Positions 1 to 8,697 are shown, counted from the stretch's first letter. The stretch: 12,409 nt of DNA from Sphingomonadales bacterium (GCA_017302775.1 JAFLDC010000036.1:1-12409); one strand, 5' to 3'. Numbers and translations: made by a program. The notes: generated by a model from the letters alone, not told the origin.

Positions 1-53
1 GAGGCATGTCGATTTTCGACGATTTCGATTTCGTAAGGGCGTCGGGTCTTTGA
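1..53 (+). CDS. possible C-terminal end of a plus-strand gene
   Basis: Frame 3 of the plus strand is open from the left edge to a TGA at 51-53. It would encode a short acidic/aromatic tail, GMSIFDDFDFVRASGL. It would converge tail-to-tail with the dGTPase gene, whose stop codon begins 3 bases further on. Only 17 codons are visible, so this may be chance. There is no recognisable domain and no function can be given. Confidence 0.2.
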   Translation, partial: GMSIFDDFDFVRASGL

Positions 54-55
54 AG

Positions 56-1417
56 TCAGCGCACGATCGGATCGAGGACCAAGCCGCTCTCCGTACCCAT
101 CAGTCGATGATGGAGCTGATAAGCCTCATTTTCTGTTAGCGAGGCGACGCAATCGGCTGCGAGTCGGGCGCCTTTTTCATCGCCATTATCTTCCCAGATA
201 TACCGCAGCCGCGCGGGGAACAGGGCGAGGTTGCCCGCTTTGCCCTCCGAGAGAAAAATCTTGAAAAGCTCGCGGACGATTTTCTTCTGACCATACTGTT
301 GAGCATGCAGCGCGGGCAGTCCGATCACATAGTAGCGGGCGAAATATTTCAGCAGCCGAACCTCGTCGGCCGCGTCGTCTCGGATAATGACGGCGGCCGT
401 TCCGAGATCACTCACGAGCGACACGGCACGCACATAGTTTCCGATCAGCTGCGAGGTAAAGTTGCGAAGCTGCCGACGTTGTTCGCGGGCGCCGTTGTAA
501 ACTTCCTTGGTGACCGTCGGAAACATGACGAGCTTGCGAATGACGCGTTCCAACGCCTCCCTCATTCGGCGCGGCCCATCCGCGGGGTAGCTCGGATCCT
601 TCTTCCACGATTTGACGACGCCGTTGATGATCGTGTCCCGAGAATCCTCGGAAATGATTTCGCTCCACGGGATGATGCCGACGCGGTGGAAATCTTCCAG
701 ATCGTGCACAGAATAGGCAATGTCGTCCGCCCAATCCATCAGCTCGGCCTCGGCGGTTTTGAACTCTCCCGAACAATGCTCACGCGCCCATTTGAAGTCA
801 GCCTCCTCTGAGGCGTACGCTGACCATTTAGAGCGTTTCTTGTCGACGGAATGGTCGCGAAGCCAAGGATATTTCAGCGTTGCCGCGAGCGTCGCGCGCG
901 TGAGATCAAGACCAGGGTTGTCCTTGCTGTAGCGTACCGCCAACTTCGTGAGGATACGGAAAGTTTGCGCGTTGCCCTCATAGCCGTCTGGCGCCGCGTC
1001 CTCTTTATTAGCTTTCACGATTGTGGGGTCGCAAACGAGGCGATCGAGTTCCGTCTCCGCCGCGTGCCCAAAGGGCGGGTGGCCTAGGTCATGGGCGAGA
1101 CACGCCGCTTCCACCACCTCCGGGTGCAGGCCGTGCAGTCTAGCGGCTTCGGGCTGCTCAATTAGGCGGTGCTCCGCCAAGCGGCGCCCAACCTGCGCCA
1201 CTTTATATGTGTGTTGTTGTCGCGTGTGGAAGATATCCAGTTCGCCGGCGCGCACGATCTGCGTGATTCCCGCGAGACGATGAAACGCTGAGGAATAGAG
1301 AATCCGATCCCGGTCGCGCGCGAACTCATCCCGCTGGTCGAGACCAGAGGCGGTTGAGTCGCTATAGCATCGGCTTTTACGGGCCGCCTCTAACGACGAC
1401 TCTTCTTCACCCACCAC
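56..1417 (-). CDS. dgt: dGTPase-like deoxynucleoside triphosphate triphosphohydrolase (HD domain)
   Basis: Cytoplasmic enzyme of the Dgt/HD-domain family, which hydrolyses dGTP (and in many members other dNTPs) to the deoxynucleoside and tripolyphosphate. The 453-residue product has the expected order. An N-terminal RDRDRILYSSAFHRLAGITQ segment is followed by H69, then the HD signature ACLAHDLGHPPFGHAAE (H109-D110, with H113 and H118). The acidic motif MDWADDIAYSVHD follows near residues 227-239. H69, H109-D110 and D231/D232 are the likely metal ligands. The start is GTG at 1417, about 6 bases after a G-rich Shine-Dalgarno-like run. The gene follows a small DNA-binding-like protein by 20 bases, so the two are probably co-transcribed. 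The region appears lower in GC than the rimO-serS block, which hints at an accessory origin. Family assignment is firm; substrate and physiological role are not. Both nucleotide-pool control and phage defence are known roles of such enzymes. Confidence 0.9.
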   Translation of the reverse strand: MVGEEESSLEAARKSRCYSDSTASGLDQRDEFARDRDRILYSSAFHRLAGITQIVRAGELDIFHTRQQHTYKVAQVGRRLAEHRLIEQPEAARLHGLHPEVVEAACLAHDLGHPPFGHAAETELDRLVCDPTIVKANKEDAAPDGYEGNAQTFRILTKLAVRYSKDNPGLDLTRATLAATLKYPWLRDHSVDKKRSKWSAYASEEADFKWAREHCSGEFKTAEAELMDWADDIAYSVHDLEDFHRVGIIPWSEIISEDSRDTIINGVVKSWKKDPSYPADGPRRMREALERVIRKLVMFPTVTKEVYNGAREQRRQLRNFTSQLIGNYVRAVSLVSDLGTAAVIIRDDAADEVRLLKYFARYYVIGLPALHAQQYGQKKIVRELFKIFLSEGKAGNLALFPARLRYIWEDNGDEKGARLAADCVASLTENEAYQLHHRLMGTESGLVLDPIVR

Positions 1418-1437
1418 TCAAATCCCCCCAGGATGCG

Positions 1438-1653
1438 TCAGGCCGCGTTAGCGAATTCTCGCTTTACCGCGACCACCATGCCATCGCTGGCGAGGGAGAT
1501 TTTGCCGCGCTCGATAGCGCGCTGAAGGGCTTCAATAATGGCGCTCATCGGGTACTCGGCGCCCAGCAGCGTGTTGATCAGTTGCTGCGGGTCAATGCCA
1601 TTTTCGCCAATCGCGGCCAAGATTTCCGTGTCTTGCGGATCCTTATCTGCCAT
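1438..1653 (-). CDS. small protein with winged-helix-like pattern, upstream of dgt
   Basis: A 71-residue soluble protein beginning MADKDPQDTEILAAIGENG. The ATG at 1653 is preferred over one 15 codons upstream because a clear GGAGG (minus strand, bases 1660-1664) lies 6 bases before it. Two predicted helices (roughly residues 8-29 and 35-49, the latter around MSAIIEALQRAIERG) are followed by a hairpin-like KISLASDGMVVAVK. That order resembles a minimal winged-helix DNA-binding fold. This is inference from the pattern only; no family was recognised. The stop is 20 bases before the dgt start, so the protein is probably translated from the same mRNA and may regulate or accompany the dGTPase. Confidence 0.65.
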   Translation of the reverse strand: MADKDPQDTEILAAIGENGIDPQQLINTLLGAEYPMSAIIEALQRAIERGKISLASDGMVVAVKREFANAA

Positions 1654-2052
1654 GGTTAGCCTCCGAGTTACGGTTCCCCTGTCGTGCAAATTCGTCATTA
1701 ACTGATGAACGCATGACGGTGCGAGGTGCGTCGATTTTTACCGTCGCTAGGACACAACTCACCTGAAAACGTGCGTCTGTCAAATCGCGATCTCAGCGAG
1801 CTTTTCTGGAATATGCGGAAAAAGACGTTCTGAGCGTCGCTAAATAACGCCAAATTTCCAGCTAGCTCGGGCGCCAAAGATAATTTTTTGCCGCTGTGAA
1901 GGCCGTTTCCGGGCGCGCACGGCGGAGATTCGATGCCGCGGTCTACGTTTTCCAAATTGGCTCAGATTTTTTTGTTCATAAAAAGTCTAAAAATCGCGAT
2001 GCCGAAAATGGCGCCCCGAGGCGACAAAGGTTGGATCACTTCATTATCTGCA

Positions 2053-2382
2053 TCAGCGATGATTGCGGTTCGGAAAAGCGATAATCTGACCTTCACCTCG
2101 CGGCGAAACTTCACCGTCAGACGAAGCGAGCTTCAAAGTCACGACCTCCGCCGCATCGCGATCAAACCATCCCGGCGACAAACCGCAAAGCAGCTCGACA
2201 TCGGTTGCCGAGATCGTGAACTCGGTCGCTAGCAGGTCCGCTTTGCCCAAGACATAACCAGTGCAAAGCGACTGTTTTCCTACACCTGCCCCGCCTGCTA
2301 AACTCGCGCCCGCTCTTTCCCATCGTCGATCCCCGCGCGCGGCGCGGCCAATTTGCTCCGAAAACGGCAATGTGTCACCCAA
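2053..2382 (-). CDS. doubtful hypothetical protein, 109 residues
   Basis: An open minus-strand frame downstream of rimO in the same direction. Only the second half (from about residue 45, including VELLCGLSPGWFDRDAAEV) has amino-acid and codon use that looks coding. The first half is Arg/Gly/Ala-rich and contains a nucleotide-binding-loop look-alike, GGAGVGKQS. That lacks the Ser/Thr directly after Lys, and the protein is too short for a P-loop ATPase. No good ribosome-binding site precedes the ATG. It could be a small real gene with a later start, a remnant of a larger gene, or chance. No function assigned. Confidence 0.25.
   Translation of the reverse strand: MGDTLPFSEQIGRAARGDRRWERAGASLAGGAGVGKQSLCTGYVLGKADLLATEFTISATDVELLCGLSPGWFDRDAAEVVTLKLASSDGEVSPRGEGQIIAFPNRNHR
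2239..2270. repeat. perfect 8-bp inverted repeat with 16-base spacer
   Basis: CGCTTTGC at 2239-2246 and GCAAAGCG at 2263-2270 are exact reverse complements. On the plus strand the second arm is followed by ACTGTTTTCC, a weak T-stretch. It could form a hairpin or serve as a protein-binding site. The loop is too long and the T-run too poor for a confident intrinsic terminator. Confidence 0.4.
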
Positions 2383-2440
2383 ATTGCATGTAAACTATTG
2401 AAAAGAAAGAAGTAATGCAGGTTTACACTATGGCCGGATC

Positions 2441-2462
2441 TGTCAACCTGGTGTCAACTTGT
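2441..2462. repeat. two 11-bp tandem repeats just after the rimO stop
   Basis: TGTCAACCTGG (2441-2451) is followed immediately by TGTCAACTTGT (2452-2462), differing at two positions. A further partial copy, TGTCACCC, starts at 2460. The same TGTCACCC occurs at 2373-2380. The repeats lie between the rimO stop and the gene-poor spacer. On the minus strand each reads TTGACA, but no matching -10 box is found at normal spacing. Confidence 0.4.
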
Positions 2463-2473
2463 CACCCGGCTGT

Positions 2474-3859
2474 TCAGCTGTCCGCGATCACCCCGAACAG
2501 GTCGTGTGCGTCGGCATCCTCAACCCGTACCGGCACGATCTGGCCGGGCTGCAGGCCCTCTGGCACATCGCGCAGATATACCGCGCCGTCGATCTCGGGC
2601 GCGTCGGCCTGGCTGCGCCCGGTGGCGCCCCGGTCGCCGTCTTCGTCGGGCTCGCCCACTTCGTCGATGATCACCGGCAGGACGCGGCCGACCTTGGCCG
2701 CCAGTTTGGCGGCACTGATGGCCTCGGTCCTGGCCATGATCCGGGCAAAGCGTTCTTCCTTGACCTCCTCGGGCACCGGGTTGGGCAGGGCATTGGCCGC
2801 CGCGCCCTCAACCGGCTCGAACCGGAAGGCTCCGACCCGGTCAAGCTGGGCTTCGTCCAGCCAATCGAGCAGATATTGGAAATCAGCCTCGGTCTCTCCG
2901 GGGAAGCCGACCACGAAGCTGCTGCGGATCGTCAGATCGGGGCAGACGGCGCGCCAGGCCCTGATCCGTTCGAGCACCTTGGCCTCGTTCGCCGGGCGCT
3001 TCATCGCTTTCAGCACCGATGGCGCGGCGTGCTGGAACGGGATGTCGAGGTACGGCGTGACCAGCCCTTCGGCCATCAGCGGGATCACCGCATCGACATG
3101 GGGGTAGGGATAGACATAGTGCAGGCGCACCCAGGGCGGGGTGCCGTCGGCGGTGCGCAGATCGCCCAGTTCGCGCGCCAGATCGGTCATGTGGGTGCGG
3201 ACCGGCTGACCCTTCCACGCGCGTTCTTCATGCCGGACATCGACGCCATACGCGCTGGTGTCCTGGCTGATGACCAGCAGCTCGCGCGTGCCGGCGGCGA
3301 CCAGCTTCTCGGCCTCGCGCAGCACGGCGTCGATCCGGCGGCTGGCCAGTTTGCCGCGCAAGCTGGGAATGATGCAGAACGCGCAGGCATGATTGCAGCC
3401 CTCGCTGATCTTGAGGTAGCTGTAGTGGCGCGGGGTCAGCTTGACGTCGGCCAGCTCCTCGGTCCTTTGGGGAACCAGATCGATGAAGGGCCCTTGGGTG
3501 GGAGGGGCAGCCGCGTGCACCGCCTCGACCACGGCTTCGTACTGGTGCGCGCCGGTAATGGCGAGGACGGCGGGGAACTTGGCGCGGATCAGTTCGGCCT
3601 CATTGCCCATGCAGCCGGTGACGATCACCCGGCCGTTCTCGGCAATCGCCTCGCCAATCGCGGAGAGGCTCTCTTCCTTGGCGCTGTCCAGGAAGCCGCA
3701 GGTGTTGACCAGCACGACGTCGGCCCCGTCATAGTCGGGCGACATGGCATAGCCATCGGCCCTCAGCCGGGTGAGGATCCGCTCGCTGTCGACCAGGGCC
3801 TTGGGGCAGCCCAGGCTGACCATGCCGACGCGTTTTTGCTGGGGGATTACGGTTGCCAT
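2474..3859 (-). CDS. rimO: ribosomal protein S12 methylthiotransferase RimO
   Basis: Radical-SAM enzyme that adds a methylthio group to the conserved aspartate of ribosomal protein S12, using two iron-sulfur clusters and S-adenosylmethionine. The 461-residue length is typical. The N-terminal cluster-binding domain shows C18 (in [12 protein letters not shown]), C54 ([14 protein letters not shown]) and C83 ([10 protein letters not shown]). The radical-SAM motif is C155-x3-C159-x2-C162 in [27 protein letters not shown] and the SLGCPK form separate RimO from the tRNA-modifying MiaB. The C-terminal 75 or so residues fit a TRAM domain. The ATG at 3859 gives the expected N-terminus and a G-rich ribosome-binding stretch lies just upstream. 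The gene is divergent from a small membrane protein, with 61 bases between them. Confidence 0.96.
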   Translation of the reverse strand: MATVIPQQKRVGMVSLGCPKALVDSERILTRLRADGYAMSPDYDGADVVLVNTCGFLDSAKEESLSAIGEAIAENGRVIVTGCMGNEAELIRAKFPAVLAITGAHQYEAVVEAVHAAAPPTQGPFIDLVPQRTEELADVKLTPRHYSYLKISEGCNHACAFCIIPSLRGKLASRRIDAVLREAEKLVAAGTRELLVISQDTSAYGVDVRHEERAWKGQPVRTHMTDLARELGDLRTADGTPPWVRLHYVYPYPHVDAVIPLMAEGLVTPYLDIPFQHAAPSVLKAMKRPANEAKVLERIRAWRAVCPDLTIRSSFVVGFPGETEADFQYLLDWLDEAQLDRVGAFRFEPVEGAAANALPNPVPEEVKEERFARIMARTEAISAAKLAAKVGRVLPVIIDEVGEPDEDGDRGATGRSQADAPEIDGAVYLRDVPEGLQPGQIVPVRVEDADAHDLFGVIADS

Positions 3860-3920
3860 TGCCGCGGCCCCTTACACCGCGTCGCCGCAAAGTGCTAGGG
3901 CAGTGGCAAGGAGGCCGGAT

Positions 3921-4265
3921 ATGGGCGTGATGGACGGGGTGGCGGTGCTGGCGGCGGCGGGTGCGGCCGCGGCGGTTCTGTGGCTGTTCTGGCGGGATCG
4001 GGGCCCGGTCTGGGCCTATGGCCTGACGCTTATCCCCGCGGCGATGCTGGGCCATGCATTGGCACGGATCGGGCCGGACAAGCTGGCGCTGAAGCCGTGG
4101 CTCTATTTCATGCAGTCCGGCGGATTGGCGCTGGCCTTTGTGCTGCCGGCGCTGTGGCTGCTGGGTTTGCGGGACGGAGCTGCGAAGGCGGCGATGACGC
4201 GGGACAGCGCGGCCTTTGTCCTGGCTTACCTGGCGATGGGCACGGTGTTCTGGATATGGGGTTGA
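3921..4265 (+). CDS. small integral membrane protein, four predicted helices
   Basis: A 114-residue protein of unknown function. The start at 3921 is set by AAGGAGG at 3908-3914, 6 bases upstream; the open frame continues further 5' but there overlaps rimO. Hydrophobic segments lie at about residues 5-24, 32-50, 62-85 and 95-113, joined by short loops with charged residues (WRDRGP, RIGPDK, LRDGAAKAAMTRD). The protein is therefore probably an inner-membrane four-helix protein with nearly no soluble part. It ends 9 bases before the convergent stop of the LysM/M23 gene. I do not recognise the family. The clear ribosome-binding site and strong topology pattern make the gene itself likely real. 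Confidence 0.75.
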   Translation: MGVMDGVAVLAAAGAAAAVLWLFWRDRGPVWAYGLTLIPAAMLGHALARIGPDKLALKPWLYFMQSGGLALAFVLPALWLLGLRDGAAKAAMTRDSAAFVLAYLAMGTVFWIWG

Positions 4266-4274
4266 CCCGCCAGG

Positions 4275-5126
4275 CTATTTCTTGGCCTTGGGCAGGTACT
4301 TGACCGGATCAAGCGCCACGCGGTTCCTGCGCACTTCAAAATGCAGTTGCGGCTCGGTCGCCATGCCGGTTTCGCCGACCAGGCCGACCCGCTCTCCGGC
4401 TTTGACCTCGTCCCCTTCCTTCACAGTGACTTTGGACAGGAAGGAATAGGTGGTGGTCCAGCGTCCGCCGTGGAAGACGATCACGGTCAGCCCATAGTCC
4501 TCTGGACCTTGTCCGGCGAAAATCACCTTGCCGGCTGCGCTGGCGCGCACGGCGGTGCCTTCCGGCGAAAGCAGGTCGATCCCTTCATGCGGGCCGTCCT
4601 TGGCCCCCGCCAGCAGGAACGGACGGCGCACCTTTCCGGTCAGCGGCCAGGCGAACTTGGGCGCCGGCGTGTCCGCCAGCGCCGGGACGGCGGCACCGGG
4701 TGAAGGGGCTGGCGTGGCGGGCTGCGCCACAGCCTTGGCCGCCACGGTCGGGATTGCGAGCTTTTGCCCGGACTTCACCGGATCATCGACTTTCAGGCCA
4801 TTGGCGGCCGCAATCGCCGACCACGGCACGCCATAGTCCATCGCGATGGAAAAGCCGGTTTCCCCGTCTTTCACCGTGTGGCTGCGGCGGCGCGGGATAA
4901 CCAGCTTCTGCCCGGCGCGCAGTGCATAAGGCGCCTTGAGCGCGTTCGCCTCGATAATCAGAACCCGGGGCACCTCAGCCCGATTGGCGATGCCGCCCAG
5001 CGTTTCGCCGGATTTGACGACGTGAACCGTTTCGGTCTTGGCATCGCTCGTTGCAGGCTCCTCTGCCCGCAGCGGTGCGGCGCCCAGGACGGACAGCATC
5101 AGGCCAAGGGCGGCAAACTGCTTCAT
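4275..5126 (-). CDS. LysM and M23/LytM-domain protein with degenerate active site (NlpD-like)
   Basis: An exported cell-wall protein of 283 residues. A signal peptide (residues 1-20, cleavage near PLRA|EE) lacks a lipobox cysteine, so it is not a lipoprotein, unlike E. coli NlpD. Two LysM peptidoglycan-binding modules follow at about 35-78 (VKSGETLGGIANRAEV) and 82-126 (HTVKDGETGFSIAMDYGV), then a Pro/Ala linker and an M23 domain at about 157-277. H180 and D184 (HEGID) of the zinc site are present. The histidine of the usual YxHL motif is Phe (F229, TYSFLS), and the first histidine of HxH is Gln (Q260, in PQLHFEVR). The domain is therefore probably catalytically dead and works as an amidase activator, as known for EnvC and NlpD. 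The ATG overlaps the surE stop by 4 bases (ATGA), so translation is coupled in the serS-surE operon. Confidence 0.88.
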   Translation of the reverse strand: MKQFAALGLMLSVLGAAPLRAEEPATSDAKTETVHVVKSGETLGGIANRAEVPRVLIIEANALKAPYALRAGQKLVIPRRRSHTVKDGETGFSIAMDYGVPWSAIAAANGLKVDDPVKSGQKLAIPTVAAKAVAQPATPAPSPGAAVPALADTPAPKFAWPLTGKVRRPFLLAGAKDGPHEGIDLLSPEGTAVRASAAGKVIFAGQGPEDYGLTVIVFHGGRWTTTYSFLSKVTVKEGDEVKAGERVGLVGETGMATEPQLHFEVRRNRVALDPVKYLPKAKK

Positions 5127-5887
5127 CCGCCGTACCGCCCGGCCAATTCCGCCAGCGAGGCATCGTGCGTCAGATCAAGCTGCAGCGGCGTCACCGAAAC
5201 ATATCCATCCTGAATGGCCTCCAGATCGGTTGCATGGCCGGGCGTATGCTCGATCCCATGCAAGCCGAACCAGAAATACCGATAGCCCCTTGGATCAGTG
5301 CCTTCAACCACTGATCCGCGTGCATAATCATGAAATCCCTGCCGAACCACGCGGATACCCTTAACTGCATCGGCGGCCACAGGCGGAAAATTGATGTTCA
5401 CCAGCGTCCGCGGCGCAAAGGGCAGTCCCAGCAACGGCTCGATCGCACGGGCAGCCCAGGCTTCTGCCGCGGTAAAGGGTACTTCATCCCCCATGCCTTC
5501 CCTGGAATAGACCTGGCTCAAAGCGATTGAGCGGATCCCGGCCAAAGCACCTTCGACCGCGGCGCTGACTGTGCCGGAATAGGTAACGTCGTCACCCAGG
5601 TTGGCGCCGCGATTGACCCCTGACAGGATCAGATCGGGCGCGGCCGGCATGACTTCGCGCAGCGCCATCATCACCGAATCCGTCGGTGTTCCTGACACGG
5701 CGAAGCGACGATCGTCAAACTGGCGCAGACGCACCGGACGGCTCAAGGTCAGCGAATGGCCCGCGCCGGACTGCTCTTCGGCCGGGGCAACAATCCAGAT
5801 ATCGTCCGAAAACTGCCCGGCGATCCTTTCCAGAACTGCAAGCCCGGGGGCGTGGATCCCATCGTCGTTGGTCAGCAGAATGCGCAT
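5123..5887 (-). CDS. surE: 5'/3'-nucleotidase SurE
   Basis: Metal-dependent cytoplasmic phosphatase acting on nucleoside monophosphates (and, in family members, short polyphosphate). It is linked to stationary-phase survival. I chose the ATG at 5887 (254 residues) because SurE proteins begin with this M-R-I-L-L-T-N-D-D-G sequence. A GTG at 5908 that overlaps the serS stop would add 7 residues and cannot be excluded. Metal and active-site residues are in place: D8 and D9 (TNDDGIHAPG), S40 (EEQSGAGHSLTL) and N92 (ILSGVNRGANLGDDVTYSGT). The length is normal. The gene sits 17 bases after serS and overlaps the LysM/M23 gene by 4 bases. The pcm gene often found next to surE is absent here. Confidence 0.95.
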   Translation of the reverse strand: MRILLTNDDGIHAPGLAVLERIAGQFSDDIWIVAPAEEQSGAGHSLTLSRPVRLRQFDDRRFAVSGTPTDSVMMALREVMPAAPDLILSGVNRGANLGDDVTYSGTVSAAVEGALAGIRSIALSQVYSREGMGDEVPFTAAEAWAARAIEPLLGLPFAPRTLVNINFPPVAADAVKGIRVVRQGFHDYARGSVVEGTDPRGYRYFWFGLHGIEHTPGHATDLEAIQDGYVSVTPLQLDLTHDASLAELAGRYGG

Positions 5888-5904
5888 CGGCCTATCTCGA
5901 TCTG

Positions 5905-7179
5905 TCACGGGACGAGACGATCAATCCCGCCCATATAGGGCCGCAGGGCCACGGGCACATCAACCGAGCCATCCTGTTGCTGGTAGTTTTCCAGTACCGC
6001 CACCAGCGTTCGCCCGACCGCAAGGCCAGACCCGTTCAGAGTGTGGACGAATTCCGTACCCTTCTGGCCCTCGGGACGATAGCGCGCATTCATTCGCCGC
6101 GCCTGGAATGAGCCGCAGTTGGAGCACGACGATATCTCGCGGTAGGTATTCTGTCCTGGCAGCCATACTTCCAGATCATAGGTTTTCTGGGCACCGAAGC
6201 CCATGTCGCCAGTGCAAAGCAATACCTTGCGGTACGGCAACTCCAGCGCTTGCAGGATTGATTCGGCACAGGCCGTCATCCGCTCATGCTCGGCGGCAGA
6301 GTCCTCTGGGCGCACCACGCTGACGAGCTCGCACTTTTCGAACTGGTGCTGGCGGATATAACCCCGGGTGTCCTTGCCGGCTGCACCCGCCTCGCTGCGG
6401 AAACAGAGCGTGAGTGCGGTCATCCGGAGCGGCAAGGCAGCGTCATCCAGGATTTGCCCCATGACCGAGCTGGTCAGGCTGACCTCGGACGTGGGAATGA
6501 GCCAGCGACCATCGGTGGTACGGAACGAATCCTCGGCAAACTTCGGCAATTTGTCAGTGCCGTACATCGCCTCGTCGCGGACCAGCACCGGGGTGCTGCA
6601 TTCGCTGTATCCATTCACGCCGGTCTGGTGATCGACCATGAACTGGCCGATCGCGCGCTGAAGCCGCGCCATCTGACCGCGCAGGAAGGTGAAGCGCGCG
6701 CCCGAAATCAGCGCGCCCGTTTCAAAATCGAGGCCAAGCGGCGGGCCAAGATCGGCGTGTTCCAGTGGAGTGAAGTCGAACGATCGGGGCGCGCCCCAGC
6801 GGCTGACTTCGACGTTATCGGCTTCACCCGCGCCTTCGGGCACATCCGCGCCCGGCAGATTGGGGATGATCGCCAGGGTATCGGTCAGGCGCTGGGTCAG
6901 ATCGCGCTCGTTCGTTTCCAGCGATGGTAGCGTATCCTTCAGGCTGGCGACTTCGCCCTTTAGTCGTTCGGCCTCCTCCTTGTCGCCGCGGCCTATGGCC
7001 GCGCCGATCAGCTTGGAGGCCTCGTTGCGCCGGTTCTGCGCCTCCTGCATTCGGGTTGCGATCTGCCGGCGTTCGGCATCGAGCGCCAGAATTGCGGCAG
7101 ATTGCGGTTCGAGCCCGCGCCGTGCCAAGCCGGCGTCGAATGCTGCGGGATTTTCGCGGATGAACTTGATATCGTGCAT
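5905..7179 (-). CDS. serS: seryl-tRNA synthetase
   Basis: Class II aminoacyl-tRNA synthetase that charges tRNA-Ser (and tRNA-Sec) with serine in the cytoplasm. The 424-residue product starts [18 protein letters not shown]. An N-terminal helical hairpin arm (about 1-110, charged Arg/Glu/Lys-rich) contacts the tRNA long variable arm. Class II motif 2 is in [20 protein letters not shown] and motif 3 is in [19 protein letters not shown]. The serine/ATP-site segment reads TSEVSLT where many homologues have TAEVPLT. The ATG at 7179 is chosen because it gives the canonical N-terminus; a longer in-frame extension to 7386 has non-coding-like composition. First gene of the serS-surE-LysM/M23 operon, divergent from the secreted protein gene with 93 bases between. 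Confidence 0.96.
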   Translation of the reverse strand: MHDIKFIRENPAAFDAGLARRGLEPQSAAILALDAERRQIATRMQEAQNRRNEASKLIGAAIGRGDKEEAERLKGEVASLKDTLPSLETNERDLTQRLTDTLAIIPNLPGADVPEGAGEADNVEVSRWGAPRSFDFTPLEHADLGPPLGLDFETGALISGARFTFLRGQMARLQRAIGQFMVDHQTGVNGYSECSTPVLVRDEAMYGTDKLPKFAEDSFRTTDGRWLIPTSEVSLTSSVMGQILDDAALPLRMTALTLCFRSEAGAAGKDTRGYIRQHQFEKCELVSVVRPEDSAAEHERMTACAESILQALELPYRKVLLCTGDMGFGAQKTYDLEVWLPGQNTYREISSCSNCGSFQARRMNARYRPEGQKGTEFVHTLNGSGLAVGRTLVAVLENYQQQDGSVDVPVALRPYMGGIDRLVP

Positions 7180-7272
7180 GGTAGCGGCGCTATGCCGGTT
7201 CGGCCGGAACGGTGCAAGGCCGGGACAACCCGCAAACTTCACTTGCAGGTAACCCACCACGCCTAATAGGTC

Positions 7273-8697
7273 ATGATGATGATCGCGAAACCTGCCTTGT
7301 TTGTGATTGCTGCCGTGGGTGGCATCGCCGCCGTCGGGCTGGCCTGGGCGCAAGGCGCACCCGCGCCGGCCAAGCTCGCGCCCCAACCGTCGGCGCCCGT
7401 TTCAGTGGTCGCGCCGCCGATCGCGTCGGGCAGCTATCCCTTCTACATGCCGATGCAGGGCCTGCGCCGCCCCGCTGCGCGGCTCTTCGTCAGGTGCGAG
7501 GCTTCCCGTCGCGCCGGGCAGGAAGTCTATGCTGCGCCTGGCAAGGATCCGCTGGGGGGGCGGGCCGAGGGCGGGTTTGAAATTGTGTTTGAGGCGACCG
7601 ATGCCGCCGGGCGGCCCTGTGTCTATCCCTTCTCGCCATGGATGCCGCAGATCGTCGGCTCGCTGCAGGGCACGCAGTTTATCCTGCGCTCATCGGTCCC
7701 AGGGCGGCGAGTGACGTTCCGGACCAACGATGCCTGGGCGAATATAAATTTGCGGCTGTTCGATTTTGGTCGCCAGCGTGTTCATTTCGAGATGAGCGAT
7801 ATCGAGTTCGACTTTCCCGGCTCCATTCAGCCCAAGGGTGTCGTTAACATCGAAGGGTTCGGCGGAGTGGCGCCCGGTCTGTTCAGCATCGTGATCCGGC
7901 GTTCAAAGATTTTCGGCGGTAAGAACGCCCTGTTCGTGCCAAGCGGGCAGACCATGCTCTATGTCGAGGATAGCGAATTCGCGGGCAATGTCGGGACCAA
8001 TGTCGATCAGGAACACACCAGCTATATCAACGGCGTTCTGGTATCGCACTTGCGCAATTCGGTCTGGTACGGTCAGCGGGCGGCCGGCAACCAGGCCAGC
8101 GGCCATCAGCTGAAGGACAAGGCATATCTTCGGATATATGAGGACGTTTCCGTTACCAATACGCCCAACGGCGGGCCGCCCTCGGCCATGCCGCTGCTGG
8201 ATCTTTCGGCCTTCGGTTTTACCTGGACCAACAACCTCAGGATGAAGCGGCTCCAGCCGGAACAGACGGTTCGCGATACGATGGTCGATCTGCGGACCGA
8301 GATTCTTTACGGCGATCCCAAGATCTATCCGTGGAACGTTCTGGCTGGCGGGAACTGGCGGATGCCCGCCGCGCCGCTTGCCGCACTCGATCAAGTGTAC
8401 CTGTCGGTATTCCACAATACTGTGGCGGATAGCTTTCGGATAGAGCCTTACGTGTTCTCGCTCCGGCCCCAGGGGTTGGGCTATGTCCCTGGCACCAACA
8501 CGGTAGCCGCCAACGACCGGTCCACGCCGTCACAGCAGCGCATGGTTTCGCTGGCATTTGGCACCCGGGGCCGGTTTGCGCGGGTCTACTCACACGAAGG
8601 CTGGACTTACGCCGATCCGCAACTGCCTGCCGGCGCCGAATGGGTCCACGATCGAGACGCATTTATCCGTCATGCGCTCAAGCTCACGGGGCGCTGA
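7273..8697 (+). CDS. secreted protein with right-handed beta-helix-like repeats, unknown function
   Basis: A 474-residue exported protein. A hydrophobic N-terminus (residues about 5-26, ending AWAQG) fits a Sec signal peptide. Three ATGs in a row (7273, 7276, 7279) make the exact start uncertain. The middle (about 130-330) alternates short hydrophobic beta-like stretches with Asn/Gly turns, for example [25 protein letters not shown] and [15 protein letters not shown]. That is the texture of a right-handed parallel beta-helix, as in pectate-lyase-like and adhesin-like proteins. No catalytic motif of a polysaccharide lyase was recognised. The C-terminus (about 370-474) looks like a separate globular part. 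It ends 13 bases before the tRNA-Val fragment and appears to belong to the ancestral chromosome rather than the element. Confidence 0.75.
   Translation: MMMIAKPALFVIAAVGGIAAVGLAWAQGAPAPAKLAPQPSAPVSVVAPPIASGSYPFYMPMQGLRRPAARLFVRCEASRRAGQEVYAAPGKDPLGGRAEGGFEIVFEATDAAGRPCVYPFSPWMPQIVGSLQGTQFILRSSVPGRRVTFRTNDAWANINLRLFDFGRQRVHFEMSDIEFDFPGSIQPKGVVNIEGFGGVAPGLFSIVIRRSKIFGGKNALFVPSGQTMLYVEDSEFAGNVGTNVDQEHTSYINGVLVSHLRNSVWYGQRAAGNQASGHQLKDKAYLRIYEDVSVTNTPNGGPPSAMPLLDLSAFGFTWTNNLRMKRLQPEQTVRDTMVDLRTEILYGDPKIYPWNVLAGGNWRMPAAPLAALDQVYLSVFHNTVADSFRIEPYVFSLRPQGLGYVPGTNTVAANDRSTPSQQRMVSLAFGTRGRFARVYSHEGWTYADPQLPAGAEWVHDRDAFIRHALKLTGR

Larger units (their letters stand above)
1654..2473. other. gene-poor spacer between the dgt pair and rimO
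   Basis: About 820 bases with no convincing gene. It contains an AT-rich patch (about 1966-1990, a T-run and A-run able to pair), one doubtful minus-strand frame (2053-2382), a perfect inverted repeat (2239-2270) and a tandem repeat beside the rimO stop. Several short frames on both strands overlap one another with unnatural composition and are not supported. The promoter for the dgt pair must lie upstream of 1653, but I cannot place its boxes with confidence. Confidence 0.5.

Noticed and set aside
1698..1955. An 85-codon minus-strand frame upstream of the dgt pair
   Set aside because: It has no ribosome-binding site, composition unlike a protein and no recognisable pattern.
2029..2039. GGTTGGATCAC, as at the 3' end of 16S rRNA
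   Set aside because: The match is 11 bases, with no following CCTCCTT and no rRNA-like sequence before it; chance.
2248..2382. Walker A loop GGAGVGKQS in the doubtful minus-strand frame
   Set aside because: It lacks Ser/Thr right after Lys, has no Walker B and too short a chain; probably coincidental or a relic.
2459..3898. A 479-codon open frame on the plus strand opposite rimO
   Set aside because: It mirrors the codon structure of rimO on the other strand, a common artefact in high-GC DNA. RimO has all its conserved cysteines and motifs.
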